Below, piece after piece: positions 1 to 7,320 of a stretch of DNA of 39,136 nucleotides (its first letter is position 1; the number at the start of each line of letters is the position of its first letter). The notes under the pieces are model-generated. The model searched no databases. It saw nothing but the letters and a program-made list of their open reading frames with translations, and was not told the DNA's origin. The stretch is from an uncultured Mucilaginibacter sp. (lineage in GTDB: Bacteria; Bacteroidota; Bacteroidia; Sphingobacteriales; Sphingobacteriaceae), in assembly GCA_903863845.1 (NCBI GenBank), contig CAIPDP010000047.1, forward strand, positions 1 through 39,136. Direction: 5' to 3'. A program made the position numbers and the translations under genes.

Positions 1-136
1 CACGCAACGAAGGCACTTTTTTGATCGGTCGGTTTAACACAGATTTAAATTCATCCGCAGTTTCGAAGATTAACTCGATATCTGAGCGATTCAAGTCTTT
101 TATTCCTAATAAGTGCCTTGTACTTAATTCTGCCAT
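1..136 (-). CDS. pyrB: Aspartate carbamoyltransferase, N-terminal part only (cut by window edge)
   Basis: Only the first 45 codons are present; the gene runs off the left edge. The ATG is at 134-136 on the minus strand. The translated start (MAELSTRHLLGIKDLNRSD, then a region ending KKVPSLR) matches the N-terminus of bacterial PyrB, which condenses carbamoyl phosphate with aspartate in de novo pyrimidine synthesis. The carbamoyl-phosphate binding loop (STRT) would lie just outside the window, so no catalytic residue is visible. It follows pyrR with a 6-nt gap, as expected for a pyrR-pyrB operon, and should be read from the promoter upstream of pyrR. The family call rests on the N-terminal sequence plus context. 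Confidence 0.88.
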   Translation of the reverse strand, partial: MAELSTRHLLGIKDLNRSDIELIFETADEFKSVLNRPIKKVPSLR

Positions 137-142
137 AGTTTT

Positions 143-688
143 TTATTTCGCTTCAGATACCAAAATTATCTTGTCTTCTCCATCCGTTTCTTTCCATGAA
201 ACCACAACTTTTTGCGATGCAATGGAGTCAACTTCAATGCCCACATAATCGGCTGCTACCGGCAAATGACGCGAGTATCGGCGGTCAACCAATACCAGCA
301 ATTCAACCTTAGCAGGCCGGCCGAAATAGAGCATACCGTCCATCGCCGCGCGGATCGTACGCCCGGTCCACAAAACGTCATCGATCAGGATCACTTTTTT
401 GCCTTCGATAATAAAATCGATACGTGTTTGGTTGGGTACCAGTTGCCGTTCGCCACGGCGAAAATCGTCACGGTAAAAAGTAACATCCATATCGCCTTGT
501 AATATTGTTTTACCTGGCAATATTTTACGTAGTTCTTCTGCCACACGGCGGGCAAGGTAAATGCCACGTGGTTGTGTACCTATTAAAACAGTATTGGTAA
601 AATCGTCGTGGTTTTCGATCAACTGGCGACAAAGACGCTGTATGGTTATCTGGAATTTAGGACCGTCGAGCAGCGTTAGGTTTTGCAT
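143..688 (-). CDS. pyrR: PyrR: pyrimidine operon regulator / uracil phosphoribosyltransferase
   Basis: 181 residues, the usual PyrR length. The PRPP-binding signature of type I phosphoribosyltransferases is clear at residues 99-111 (VILIDDVLWTGRT), with the upstream GTQPRG loop near 37-42 and the DVTFYRDD segment near 68-75 typical of PyrR. PyrR proteins bind UMP/UTP and, in Gram-positives, control pyr attenuation; many also have weak UPRTase activity. Here it sits 6 nt upstream of pyrB. I see no PyrR-type attenuator leader in the short upstream region, so RNA-binding regulation in this organism is unproven. A -7 element (706-713) gives a leader of only about a dozen nucleotides. Confidence 0.95.
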   Translation of the reverse strand: MQNLTLLDGPKFQITIQRLCRQLIENHDDFTNTVLIGTQPRGIYLARRVAEELRKILPGKTILQGDMDVTFYRDDFRRGERQLVPNQTRIDFIIEGKKVILIDDVLWTGRTIRAAMDGMLYFGRPAKVELLVLVDRRYSRHLPVAADYVGIEVDSIASQKVVVSWKETDGEDKIILVSEAK

Positions 689-705
689 CGTAGGGTGGAT
701 TTGGG

Positions 706-713
706 CAAAGATA
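706..713 (-). promoter_or_regulatory. Bacteroidetes-type -7 element of pyrR
   Basis: On the minus strand this reads TATCTTTG, an exact match to the Bacteroidetes TAnnTTTG element, placed 17 nt before the pyrR ATG. No good -33 TTTG is seen, so the call rests on the -7 element and its position. Confidence 0.55.
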
Positions 714-717
714 GGAA

Positions 718-755
718 TTTTGTTAATTAGTTGACCAGTGATTTGTGATTAGTTG
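718..755. repeat. AT-rich intergenic repeat, ATTTGTTAATTAGTTG family
   Basis: Degenerate units of about 7-8 nt (ATTAGTTG, ACCAGTG, ATTTGTG, ATTAGTTG) lie between the ACT-domain gene and pyrR. The same words occur in the same orientation at 7321-7365, where they form three 15-nt units. Similar words continue to about 778, so the array may reach into the last codons of the ACT-domain gene. Function unknown. Confidence 0.5.
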
Positions 756-764
756 TTTAACTGC

Positions 765-1163
765 TTAGTTTTTAGTTGCTAATTCACAAAGTACATCCAT
801 AGCTTTTTGAGCATCATGGAACGCAACAAATATATGGTCGTGGTAAAAACCGGCAACTACATTATAACTGATCAGATGCTTTGCCAACGCCGTTGAAAAT
901 GCTGCTGTAAGTCCAACTGCTTCCAATGACGAGTGGATAGTTAATGTTATCCAGGCAGCAATATAACTGTAGTTTAAATCTAAACGATCGGCAGTTTCTT
1001 TGTTCAGTATCAGGGTATATCCTTCTTCTTCTCTAAAAAAGCCAATCATATCGGGTAGATTAACCGCTGGTATTTTGTCGACCAAACAAAAAACGTATTC
1101 GCCGACATTGAGTCTGGGCGTCATATTTTTTAGTAAAGCATTGATATCTGTTTCGCCTGCCAT
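765..1163 (-). CDS. ACT domain-containing protein (COG3602-like)
   Basis: 132 residues. The N-terminal pattern MAGETDINALLKNMTPRLN followed by GEYVFCLV is typical of small stand-alone ACT-domain proteins of the COG3602 type, and the second half (SLEAVGLTAAFSTALA ... YHDHIFV) resembles the second ACT unit. ACT domains bind small ligands, often amino acids; no ligand can be named from sequence. The start codon lies only 4 nt after a perfect -7 element (TAGGTTTG, 1168-1175), so the mRNA is probably leaderless or nearly so. It follows rpsA but is separated from it by a strong terminator and therefore has its own promoter. Confidence 0.8.
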   Translation of the reverse strand: MAGETDINALLKNMTPRLNVGEYVFCLVDKIPAVNLPDMIGFFREEEGYTLILNKETADRLDLNYSYIAAWITLTIHSSLEAVGLTAAFSTALAKHLISYNVVAGFYHDHIFVAFHDAQKAMDVLCELATKN

Positions 1164-1167
1164 GGTA

Positions 1168-1175
1168 CAAACCTA
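1168..1175 (-). promoter_or_regulatory. -7 element of the ACT-domain gene
   Basis: TAGGTTTG on the minus strand, an exact TAnnTTTG match, starting right after the T-run of the rpsA terminator and ending 4 nt before the ATG. The expected transcription start would fall at or within a few nucleotides of the start codon. Confidence 0.55.
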
Positions 1176-1180
1176 AACAA

Positions 1181-1208
1181 AAAAAGCCCCCGGTATACCG
1201 GGGGCTTT
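1181..1208 (-). terminator. Intrinsic terminator of rpsA
   Basis: A perfect 26-bp palindrome with core GCCCCCGGTATACCGGGGGC is followed on the minus strand by seven T. It lies 22 nt past the rpsA stop codon. The gapA terminator at 33356-33379 has almost the same design. Confidence 0.93.
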
Positions 1209-1229
1209 CAGGATCTAATTTATTTTTAC

Positions 1230-3188
1230 TTATTTAGCTTCTTCTGATTCTGATTTTTTCGCCTTTTTCGCTTTGTTCTCAGCGCCTTCTAATTGTTCTT
1301 TCAATTGTGCAAGTACGCTCAAGTCGCCTAAAGTTGATTTTTCAACAGACTCTTTCACTTTCTTAACCGCGTTTACTTGTGCTTTAGCATCTTTCTTGCG
1401 GCTTTCGTTTTCCTGGTTCCTTACCTCGTCACGAGCTTCTTCCCAGATACGTGCATGTGAAATAACGATACGTTTGCTGTCCTTGCTAAACTCAATGATC
1501 TTGAATTCGGCAACATCGTCGCCTTTTAGGCTTTTGCCATCTTCTTTAACAATATGTTTAGTAGGAGCGAAGCCTTCAACGCCATATGGCAGGGCAACAA
1601 CCGCACCTTTATCAGTAACTTTCAATACGGTACCTTCATGTATCGAACCGATAGTGAAGATAGTTTCGAAAGTATCCCAAGGGTTTTCTTCCAGTTGTTT
1701 GTGACCCAGGCTCAGTTTGCGGTTGTCGATATCTAATTCTAATACCACTACATCCAGCTTTTCGCCTACTTTGGTAAACTCGTTCGGGTGGTTGATCTTC
1801 TTAGACCATGAAAGGTCAGAAATGTGGATCAAACCATCGATGCCGTCTTCCAGTTCAACAAACACACCAAAGTTGGTCATGTTTTTAACGGTTGCATAAT
1901 GCTTGGTGCCGATAGCATATTTCTGACCGGCATTTTGCCATGGATCAGGCGTAAGCTGTTTGATACCTAATGACATTTTGCGTTCGTCGCGGTCAAGTGT
2001 TAATACTTGTGCTTCGATCTCGTCACCAACTTTCAGGAATTCCTGTGGGTTGCGCAGGTTTTGTGACCACGACATTTCTGATACGTGGATCAAACCTTCA
2101 ACACCCGGGATGATCTCGAGGAATGCACCGTAATCGGCAACAGTAACGATCTTGCCTTTAACTTTTGAGCCGATCTGGATAGCAGTATCAAGCGACTGCC
2201 AAGGATGCGGGGTCAATTGTTTCAAGCCCAGAGCGATACGTTTTTTCTCGTCATCAAAGTCGAGTACAACCACATTGATCTTCTGATCAAGTGCCAATAC
2301 TTCTCTTGGATGCTCGATACGGCCCCATGAAATGTCGGTAATGTGCAATAAGCCGTCAACGCCACCCAAATCGATAAATACACCGAAGTCGGTAATGTTT
2401 TTAACGGTTCCTTCCAATACCTGACCCTTTTCAAGCTTGGCAACAATTTCAGTTTTTTGGTTTTCCAAATCGTCTTCGATCAGCACTTTGTGCGATACCA
2501 CTACGTTTTTAAACTCGTGGTTGATCTTAACAACTTTGAATTCCATTGTTTTGCCCACATAGATATCATAATCCCTGATAGGTTTGATATCGATCTGCGA
2601 GCCTGGTAAAAAGGCTTCTACGCCCATTATGTCAACGATCAAACCACCTTTGGTTCTGCTCTTCACAAAGCCGGTGATGATCTCGTCATTATCCAATGCA
2701 CTATTGATACGTTCCCATGATTTTTGGGTTTTTGCACGCTTGCGTGAAAGTACCAACTGTCCGTTAGCATCTTCCTGCGATTCAACAAAAACTTCAACGC
2801 TGTCGCCGATCTTCAGTTCAGGCGTATCACGGAATTCGGAAACCGATACTAAACCATCTGATTTAAATCCGATGTTTAATACCACATCTTTGCTGTTGAT
2901 ACTTACAACAACACCGCTGATGATCTCGCCTTTATTGATGGAGCTAAAGGTACCATCATACATTTTTTCGAGTTTTTCGCGGTCGGCATCACTGTAATTG
3001 CCGAATTTCTTTTCGTCAGCGTCCCAATCGAAATCCTCGGTGGTTGCTGCTACTTTTAATTTGATCTCTTCGATCGATAATGAATCAGCTTCTGATTCAA
3101 TGGTTTCTTTTTCCTGGGTCGCGGTAACTACGTCGAGTTCAGCTTCCTTGGCTTTTAATTCTTTTTCTGCTTCTTGTTTTTTTGCCAA
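1230..3188 (-). CDS. rpsA: 30S ribosomal protein S1 (six S1 domains)
   Basis: 652 residues with six S1/OB-fold repeats beginning near residues 87, 165, 254, 341, 428 and 515. The central ones carry the typical GVFIDLGGVDGLLHITDISW-type pattern. S1 binds mRNA on the small ribosomal subunit. Acidic N-terminal (about 1-75) and Lys/Glu-rich C-terminal tails extend beyond the domains. The start is a TTG (3186-3188): no ATG occurs before residue 76, and an unusually strong Shine-Dalgarno AAAAGGAG lies 10 nt upstream. A -7 promoter element (3226-3233) and a hairpin directly abutting the SD are discussed separately. Family identity is certain; the start is well supported by the SD. Confidence 0.97.
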   Translation of the reverse strand: MAKKQEAEKELKAKEAELDVVTATQEKETIESEADSLSIEEIKLKVAATTEDFDWDADEKKFGNYSDADREKLEKMYDGTFSSINKGEIISGVVVSINSKDVVLNIGFKSDGLVSVSEFRDTPELKIGDSVEVFVESQEDANGQLVLSRKRAKTQKSWERINSALDNDEIITGFVKSRTKGGLIVDIMGVEAFLPGSQIDIKPIRDYDIYVGKTMEFKVVKINHEFKNVVVSHKVLIEDDLENQKTEIVAKLEKGQVLEGTVKNITDFGVFIDLGGVDGLLHITDISWGRIEHPREVLALDQKINVVVLDFDDEKKRIALGLKQLTPHPWQSLDTAIQIGSKVKGKIVTVADYGAFLEIIPGVEGLIHVSEMSWSQNLRNPQEFLKVGDEIEAQVLTLDRDERKMSLGIKQLTPDPWQNAGQKYAIGTKHYATVKNMTNFGVFVELEDGIDGLIHISDLSWSKKINHPNEFTKVGEKLDVVVLELDIDNRKLSLGHKQLEENPWDTFETIFTIGSIHEGTVLKVTDKGAVVALPYGVEGFAPTKHIVKEDGKSLKGDDVAEFKIIEFSKDSKRIVISHARIWEEARDEVRNQENESRKKDAKAQVNAVKKVKESVEKSTLGDLSVLAQLKEQLEGAENKAKKAKKSESEEAK

Positions 3189-3198
3189 AATAAATTTT

Positions 3199-3222
3199 CT
3201 CCTTTTCCCAATACAATTGGGA
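3199..3222 (-). promoter_or_regulatory. rpsA leader: 5'-terminal hairpin plus strong Shine-Dalgarno
   Basis: On the minus strand TCCCAAT-TGT-ATTGGGA (3206-3222) is a perfect 7-bp stem with a 3-nt loop, directly joined to AAAAGGAG (3199-3206), which lies 10 nt before the TTG start of rpsA. With the -7 element ending at 3226, the transcript would begin at or just before the hairpin. This fits a translational control site; E. coli S1 is known to repress its own mRNA, but autoregulation here is inference. Confidence 0.6.
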
Positions 3223-3225
3223 CTG

Positions 3226-3233
3226 CAAAGGTA
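3226..3233 (-). promoter_or_regulatory. -7 element of rpsA
   Basis: TACCTTTG on the minus strand, an exact TAnnTTTG match, 37 nt before the TTG start. The -33 region is T-rich (TTTTTT near 3250-3256) but has no exact TTTG. Confidence 0.65.
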
Positions 3234-3336
3234 CGGATATATTTTTACGTAATAAAAAATATTTAACTATGATTTCACCGATTATGAGGCATTTAACTGA
3301 ATATTTTGCAGATTTTTCAGGTTAGACCCGGCGGAT

Positions 3337-4023
3337 TTACTGTTTGTTATCGTTTAACTTATCGTCGATCTGATCAAATATGCTCATAAAGCCAGGCAAA
3401 AGGTCATCGCGATAATCCGAAATTATAGCATTCATCCTGCCTTCTTGCTCTGTCGTAAACGGATCCGACCAGATCCGCATACATATCCTTCTTAGTGCAT
3501 AAGCTATTTGCTGGGTATCGGTATAAGTATGCAGGTAGCGGTTGCGGACAAAGCTTTCATAAAAACGAAAAAACTGACTGGTATCTGCCAATCCCGAAAA
3601 ATGGAGAAAGTTATCGATCACATCCTGGTCGCAAAAGCCCAGGTGTTCGTAAAAATTGTCAGCGGAGACTTTGTTGGTGGTAAGTAGTAAATTATCGAGG
3701 ATAAGTTCCAATGTGATATGCCCCAAAAAAAAGGCTTTTACAGGCGAGCCGGCTATAACGGGAGCCAGCAATCTTCGCAATTGGCTGGAATGAACAATAA
3801 AATATTCTGAGGAATGGAAATAGCGGTCAACTTCGAGATGCTTTTTCCAGCCGTAAATGATCTCACTGATCAAAGGTTCGGTGCTACTAAGTTTTTCGGG
3901 GTGTATATTGATACTTTTATCGGCATTCTTTAGAAGGTCGGGCAAAATAGTACCCAGTGTATGGTATCCCCGGGTTTTAGGGTCGCTTTCCCGGTCGAAA
4001 TAAAAATGAGATAAAAAGTTCAT
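3337..4023 (-). CDS. ACP phosphodiesterase-like protein (DUF479/AcpH-like)
   Basis: 228 residues. The start MNFLSHFYFDRE, the LGTILPDLLKN segment near 27-37, and the WKKHLEVDRYFHSS segment near 60-73 follow the pattern of the acyl-carrier-protein phosphodiesterase family (MNfLaHlyl..., G.xxHrxxDxftDxH). The later GHITLELILDNLLL stretch fits its helical core. Family members remove phosphopantetheine from ACP in E. coli, but Bacteroidetes homologues are mostly uncharacterised, so substrate is open. The His/Asp residues expected for metal binding are present but only partly match the canonical spacing. It is divergent from tyrS and lacks a clear promoter match. Confidence 0.55.
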   Translation of the reverse strand: MNFLSHFYFDRESDPKTRGYHTLGTILPDLLKNADKSINIHPEKLSSTEPLISEIIYGWKKHLEVDRYFHSSEYFIVHSSQLRRLLAPVIAGSPVKAFFLGHITLELILDNLLLTTNKVSADNFYEHLGFCDQDVIDNFLHFSGLADTSQFFRFYESFVRNRYLHTYTDTQQIAYALRRICMRIWSDPFTTEQEGRMNAIISDYRDDLLPGFMSIFDQIDDKLNDNKQ

Positions 4024-4137
4024 AAATAGGCAATCGGCGGGATTTTACCCTTACAAGGTACGTATTTTCTCCGTCATTTTGCGCGGGATGCTGATTGTTA
4101 TGGCTGTTTTTACCGAGGGATAACCAAAGTGGTGAAC

Positions 4138-4166
4138 TTGATTACATTGATTTTAATTTATATTTG
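4138..4166 (+). promoter_or_regulatory. Promoter of tyrS
   Basis: TTG at 4138-4140, an 18-nt spacer, then TATATTTG at 4159-4166 (exact TAnnTTTG). Transcription would begin near 4172, downstream of the longer in-frame start at 4095, so it supports ATG 4200 as the tyrS start. Confidence 0.7.
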
Positions 4167-4199
4167 CGTCCCGATAAAACCGGGTTTAATTGCTATAAA

Positions 4200-5483
4200 A
4201 TGAATTTTGTTGAAGAATTGCGCTGGCGTGGCATGCTCCACGATATTATGCCAGGAACTGAAGTTTTATTAGGTAAAGGTATGGTTAGCGGGTATATCGG
4301 ATTTGACCCGACCGCCGATTCATTACATGTTGGCAGTCTGGCGCAGATCATGACGCTGATCCATTTTCAAAGGGCCGGGCATAAGCCATTTGCATTGGTT
4401 GGTGGTGCTACCGGTATGGTTGGCGATCCTTCAGGTAAATCGGCCGAACGTAATTTGTTATCAGAAGAAGCTTTACATCATAATTTACAGGGGATTCAAA
4501 AGCAGCTCGAGAAATTCCTCGATTTCGATCGTGGTGCTAACAGTGCGGAGTTGGTTAATAACTACGACTGGTTTAAAAATTATACCTTCCTTAATTTTAT
4601 CAGGGATGTTGGCAAGCATATCACAGTTAATTATATGATGGCTAAAGATTCGGTGAAAAACCGGATCAACGGCGATACGGGTATGTCATTCACTGAATTT
4701 ACTTACCAATTGGTACAGGGATTCGATTTTTATTATTTGTGGAAAAACCATAATTGTGCTTTACAAATGGGCGGCTCCGATCAATGGGGCAATATTGTAA
4801 CAGGCACTGAATTGATCCGCCGTAAAGATGGGGGAGAAGCATTCGCTTTAACGACTCAATTGATCAAAAAGGCCGACGGCTCTAAATTCGGAAAAACTGA
4901 AGGCGGCAATATCTGGCTCGATCCTGAAAAAACATCACCTTATAAATTCTACCAGTTCTGGCTCAATACCAGTGATGATGATGCCCGTTCTTATATCCGA
5001 ATTTTTACGCTTTTCGATCAGGAATATATCCTCAATTTGGAGGCAGAACACGCTGAGGCACCTCATTTACGCAACTTGCAAAAGGCTTTGGCAAAGGATA
5101 TTACTATTCGTACGCATGGTGAAGCAGAATATGAAAAGGCTATACAATCCTCTGAGTTTTTGTTTGGCAATACAGGAATAGAGTTTTTGAGCGAATTAAG
5201 TGAGTCGGAGGTATTAGGCATTTTTGAAGGTGTTCCAAACTATCGGATCTCGCTGGATGAACTTGCTATAGGAATAAGCGTTACCGACTTGCTTGCTGTA
5301 AGCTCCTCCGTATTTCCGTCAAAAGGAGAAGCCCGTAAAATGATACAAGGCGGTGGGGTGGCGATCAATAAAAATAAAGTTGCGTCACCTGATGACTCTT
5401 TTAGTCATGCAAACCTTATTGGCGGGAAATTCCTTGTAGCCCAAAAAGGGAAGAAAAACTATTTTTTGATTATAGCCGAATAA
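4200..5483 (+). CDS. tyrS: Tyrosyl-tRNA synthetase
   Basis: 427 residues from ATG 4200. Class I signatures are visible: the HIGH-equivalent HVGSL at residues 43-47, the tyrosine/ATP pocket GGSDQWGN at 191-198, and the KMSKS-equivalent KFGKT at 229-233. A C-terminal S4-type RNA-binding domain (about 360-427, including [17 protein letters not shown]) completes the bacterial architecture. The enzyme charges tRNA-Tyr in the cytosol. The reading frame is open up to 4095, but those 35 extra residues precede the promoter at 4138-4166 and are not part of the family, so 4200 is chosen. It is monocistronic or weakly coupled to the toxin-antitoxin pair, which has its own promoter 1 nt after the stop codon. 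Confidence 0.97.
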   Translation: MNFVEELRWRGMLHDIMPGTEVLLGKGMVSGYIGFDPTADSLHVGSLAQIMTLIHFQRAGHKPFALVGGATGMVGDPSGKSAERNLLSEEALHHNLQGIQKQLEKFLDFDRGANSAELVNNYDWFKNYTFLNFIRDVGKHITVNYMMAKDSVKNRINGDTGMSFTEFTYQLVQGFDFYYLWKNHNCALQMGGSDQWGNIVTGTELIRRKDGGEAFALTTQLIKKADGSKFGKTEGGNIWLDPEKTSPYKFYQFWLNTSDDDARSYIRIFTLFDQEYILNLEAEHAEAPHLRNLQKALAKDITIRTHGEAEYEKAIQSSEFLFGNTGIEFLSELSESEVLGIFEGVPNYRISLDELAIGISVTDLLAVSSSVFPSKGEARKMIQGGGVAINKNKVASPDDSFSHANLIGGKFLVAQKGKKNYFLIIAE

Positions 5484-5515
5484 TTTGCTTTTGCGACAAA
5501 AAGTATCTATTTTTG
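5484..5515 (+). promoter_or_regulatory. Promoter of the Xre/RES operon
   Basis: TTTG at 5484-5487, a 20-nt spacer, then TATTTTTG at 5508-5515 (exact TAnnTTTG). It begins just after the tyrS stop. The predicted start of transcription is at about 5520, on top of the first possible start codon of the antitoxin (5521). Confidence 0.7.
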
Positions 5516-5520
5516 GATAA

Positions 5521-6009
5521 ATGTCGGTAAGTAAAAATAAGGAAGTCAAATTCATGGTCAATGAGCCGATGGCTATTTACCTGAAGCAAAATAGCAACAG
5601 CCTGTTTAATAACCTTTTTGGTGGTCAGGCCTATCCACTCAATGATTTTGATATGCTTCGCCTTACCCGCGAGGGTGTTTCGAAACGCCTGTTACTATCC
5701 CTGGCAAAAAAAATCTCGCTTAGCATACAGGAGTTTGCCGATATCATGCATATTTCTGAGCGTACTTTACAGCGGTATGATGATGATGCGATAATCAAAA
5801 CTGAGTATGCCGAAAAGGCTGTCGAATTGGCCCGCTTATATACCCGGGGCGAAGAAGTATTTGGTTCGCTCGATAAATTTAAAACCTGGATGAAAACGCC
5901 ACTCCATGTTTTCAAAGGTGAAACTCCGGTATCGCTTTTGGATACATCCGTGGGCTTTGATATTCTTTTCAAAGAGCTGGGTCGTATCGAACACGGTATT
6001 TTTGCCTGA
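5521..6009 (+). CDS. Antitoxin of the Xre/MbcA/ParS (DUF2384) family
   Basis: 162 residues. An N-terminal helical, Xre-like region (about 40-90, including SIQEFADIMHISERTLQRY, a helix-turn-helix) is followed by the C-terminal DUF2384 toxin-binding region (about 95-160, with EVFGSLDKFKTWMKTP and the LLDTSVGFDILFKELGRIEHG ending). Such proteins neutralise the RES toxin and repress their own promoter. The stop codon overlaps the toxin start by one base (TGATG), a sign of translational coupling. The start may be 5521, giving a leaderless mRNA, or the second ATG at 5554, which has AAGGAAG upstream; the promoter position makes 5554 plausible. Confidence 0.88.
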   Translation: MSVSKNKEVKFMVNEPMAIYLKQNSNSLFNNLFGGQAYPLNDFDMLRLTREGVSKRLLLSLAKKISLSIQEFADIMHISERTLQRYDDDAIIKTEYAEKAVELARLYTRGEEVFGSLDKFKTWMKTPLHVFKGETPVSLLDTSVGFDILFKELGRIEHGIFA

Positions 6010-6461
6010 TGATCCTTTTTCGCCTTACTAATTCCATGTTTGCTAATGACCTCAGTGGTAATGGGGCACGCTTGTTTGGCGGCAGATGGAATAGCGAAGG
6101 CAGACCTGCAATTTATATGGCTGCAACGAGGTCATTGGCAGTTTTAGAATCATTGGCGCACATAAATCCAACCAATATTCCTGATGACATGGTTTTACTA
6201 ACGATTGAAGTGCCAGACGATGTGATCAGCCTCGATACCGAACTATTGCCCGAAAATTGGAAAGCATCGCCTGAGCCTCATATTTTAAAGCAGATCGGTA
6301 ATTTATTTCTGCAGAAAAACGAACACTTGTTACTGAAAGTTCCTTCAGCATTGGTACCCGAGGAGTTCAATTACCTCGTGAATCCGCGTAATCCCAATAT
6401 CGAAAAAGTTAAAATAAAAGCTCAAACACCATTTAGTTTCGATGAACGGATTTTGAGGTAG
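6009..6461 (+). CDS. RES-domain toxin (NAD+-degrading family)
   Basis: 150 residues, the usual size for a RES toxin. Conserved family features are visible: FRL at 4-6, GGRWN at 24-28, Tyr36, Glu47 in SLAVLE, and the VPSA serine at residue 113. These include the Arg, Glu and Ser that name the family. Characterised RES toxins cleave or phosphorolyse NAD+ and stop growth; activity here is inferred from intact signature residues. It overlaps the antitoxin gene by one base and shares its promoter. The 7-nt repeat arrays begin 5 nt after its stop. Confidence 0.9.
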   Translation: MILFRLTNSMFANDLSGNGARLFGGRWNSEGRPAIYMAATRSLAVLESLAHINPTNIPDDMVLLTIEVPDDVISLDTELLPENWKASPEPHILKQIGNLFLQKNEHLLLKVPSALVPEEFNYLVNPRNPNIEKVKIKAQTPFSFDERILR

Positions 6462-6465
6462 GCCG

Positions 6466-6484
6466 TAGTCCATAGTCCATAGTA
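6466..6484. repeat. Short 7-nt tandem repeat (TAGTCCA)
   Basis: TAGT recurs at 6466, 6473 and 6480, giving units TAGTCCA, TAGTCCA and TAGTACT. It adjoins the longer array at 6491-6619, which has the same period but a different unit. Confidence 0.75.
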
Positions 6485-6490
6485 CTTTCA

Positions 6491-6619
6491 CTCCTAACCT
6501 TTAACCTTTCGTCCTTAACCTTTCACCTTCAACCTTTCGCCTTTAACCTTTCGCCTTTCACCTTTTGCCTTTCACCTTTAACCTTTCGCCTTTCACCTTT
6601 TGCCTTTCACCTTTCACCT
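6491..6619. repeat. Heptanucleotide array (CCTTTNN)n, about 18 copies
   Basis: CCTTT (or CCTT) begins at 6498, 6505, 6513, 6519, 6526, 6533 and then every 7 nt without slip through 6610, with a final CCT at 6617. The two variable bases are AA, CG, CA or TG, never fixed. On the minus strand the unit is AAAGGNN, purine-rich. The array lies in the tail-to-tail gap between the RES toxin and the PH-SHOCT gene and would be in the 3' UTR of either transcript. Function unknown. Confidence 0.92.
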
Positions 6620-6621
6620 CA

Positions 6622-7275
6622 CTAAAGGTCGCTCAACAGCTCCAATTTCTTGGCGTTATATTCTTCCTGCGTGATGAGGCCCTGATCAAAAAGGGTACGT
6701 AATTTTTTAAGTTTTTCGGTCAGCTCGTCTTTTTTTGGCTCCTCATGTGTTATGGGTTGTGGCAGCGGAGCAGGTGGAGCATAAATTTCTTCGGCAGCGG
6801 GTTTAGGGCTTTGCTGTGCTGTACCGCTTTGTTCAAAATTAAAAGATCCTGATTCTGCTCGTTTTTCTTCCAGTTCGCGTTGGCGTCTGAGTTCGCGCTC
6901 TTCTTCTTTACGCTCCTGCGCATACTGGTATAATTTACGTGCCTGCACTTTAGGTAAGTAATCGACACCCATTTCGGCCTGGTTGGTGGTTTTTACAGTA
7001 AAAATGGCACCGATGATCTCTTCTTTGATATGTACATCGACAACATCCTTCCAAACAAAATCAATAAATTTTATGGATAATCCCAGATTAGCCGGAGTGA
7101 AAAATAAAACTCTTTTGTTTGTCAATGCAACGCAGTCAGGCAAAAGGTTGACCAAAGGTTTTTTTTGGGTAGCAATGTAAACGATCTCTTCACCTGTCGT
7201 CAATAAATCAACTAATCGGGTATATACCTTTTCAACCGCTTTAGGGTCCTGCTGGTCAGTCAAAAATTTGTCCAT
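6622..7275 (-). CDS. PH-like and SHOCT domain protein
   Basis: 217 residues from ATG 7275. The N-terminal half (about 15-110) has the pattern of bacterial PH-like domains (GEEIVYIATQKK, ALTNKRVLFF), followed by a charged, probably coiled Glu/Arg segment (about 115-145), a Pro/Ala-rich linker, and a C-terminal SHOCT motif (LKKLRTLFDQGLITQEEYN). SHOCT regions are usually oligomerisation or tethering motifs; PH-like domains in such proteins are often membrane-linked. No enzyme activity is suggested. The frame is open to a TTG at 7308, but that codon lies inside the -7 element, so 7275 is preferred. Confidence 0.8.
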   Translation of the reverse strand: MDKFLTDQQDPKAVEKVYTRLVDLLTTGEEIVYIATQKKPLVNLLPDCVALTNKRVLFFTPANLGLSIKFIDFVWKDVVDVHIKEEIIGAIFTVKTTNQAEMGVDYLPKVQARKLYQYAQERKEEERELRRQRELEEKRAESGSFNFEQSGTAQQSPKPAAEEIYAPPAPLPQPITHEEPKKDELTEKLKKLRTLFDQGLITQEEYNAKKLELLSDL

Positions 7276-7305
7276 TTTCGTTATTTCGGGGTTTTGAAGC
7301 TGATA

Positions 7306-7313
7306 CAAATTTA
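7306..7313 (-). promoter_or_regulatory. -7 element of the PH-SHOCT gene
   Basis: TAAATTTG on the minus strand, an exact TAnnTTTG match, 30 nt upstream of ATG 7275. No clear -33 TTTG is seen. Confidence 0.55.
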
Positions 7314-7320
7314 GGGATTA

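Noticed and set aside
1273-3252. Several long open frames on the strand opposite rpsA
   Set aside because: Shadows of the real gene, with no start signals or family similarity.
4095-4199. N-terminal extension of tyrS by 35 codons
   Set aside because: It lies upstream of and across the predicted promoter, and is not part of the TyrRS family; ATG 4200 is the start.
6466-6619. CRISPR array
   Set aside because: The repeat unit is 7 nt with no spacers of constant longer length, and no cas genes are present.
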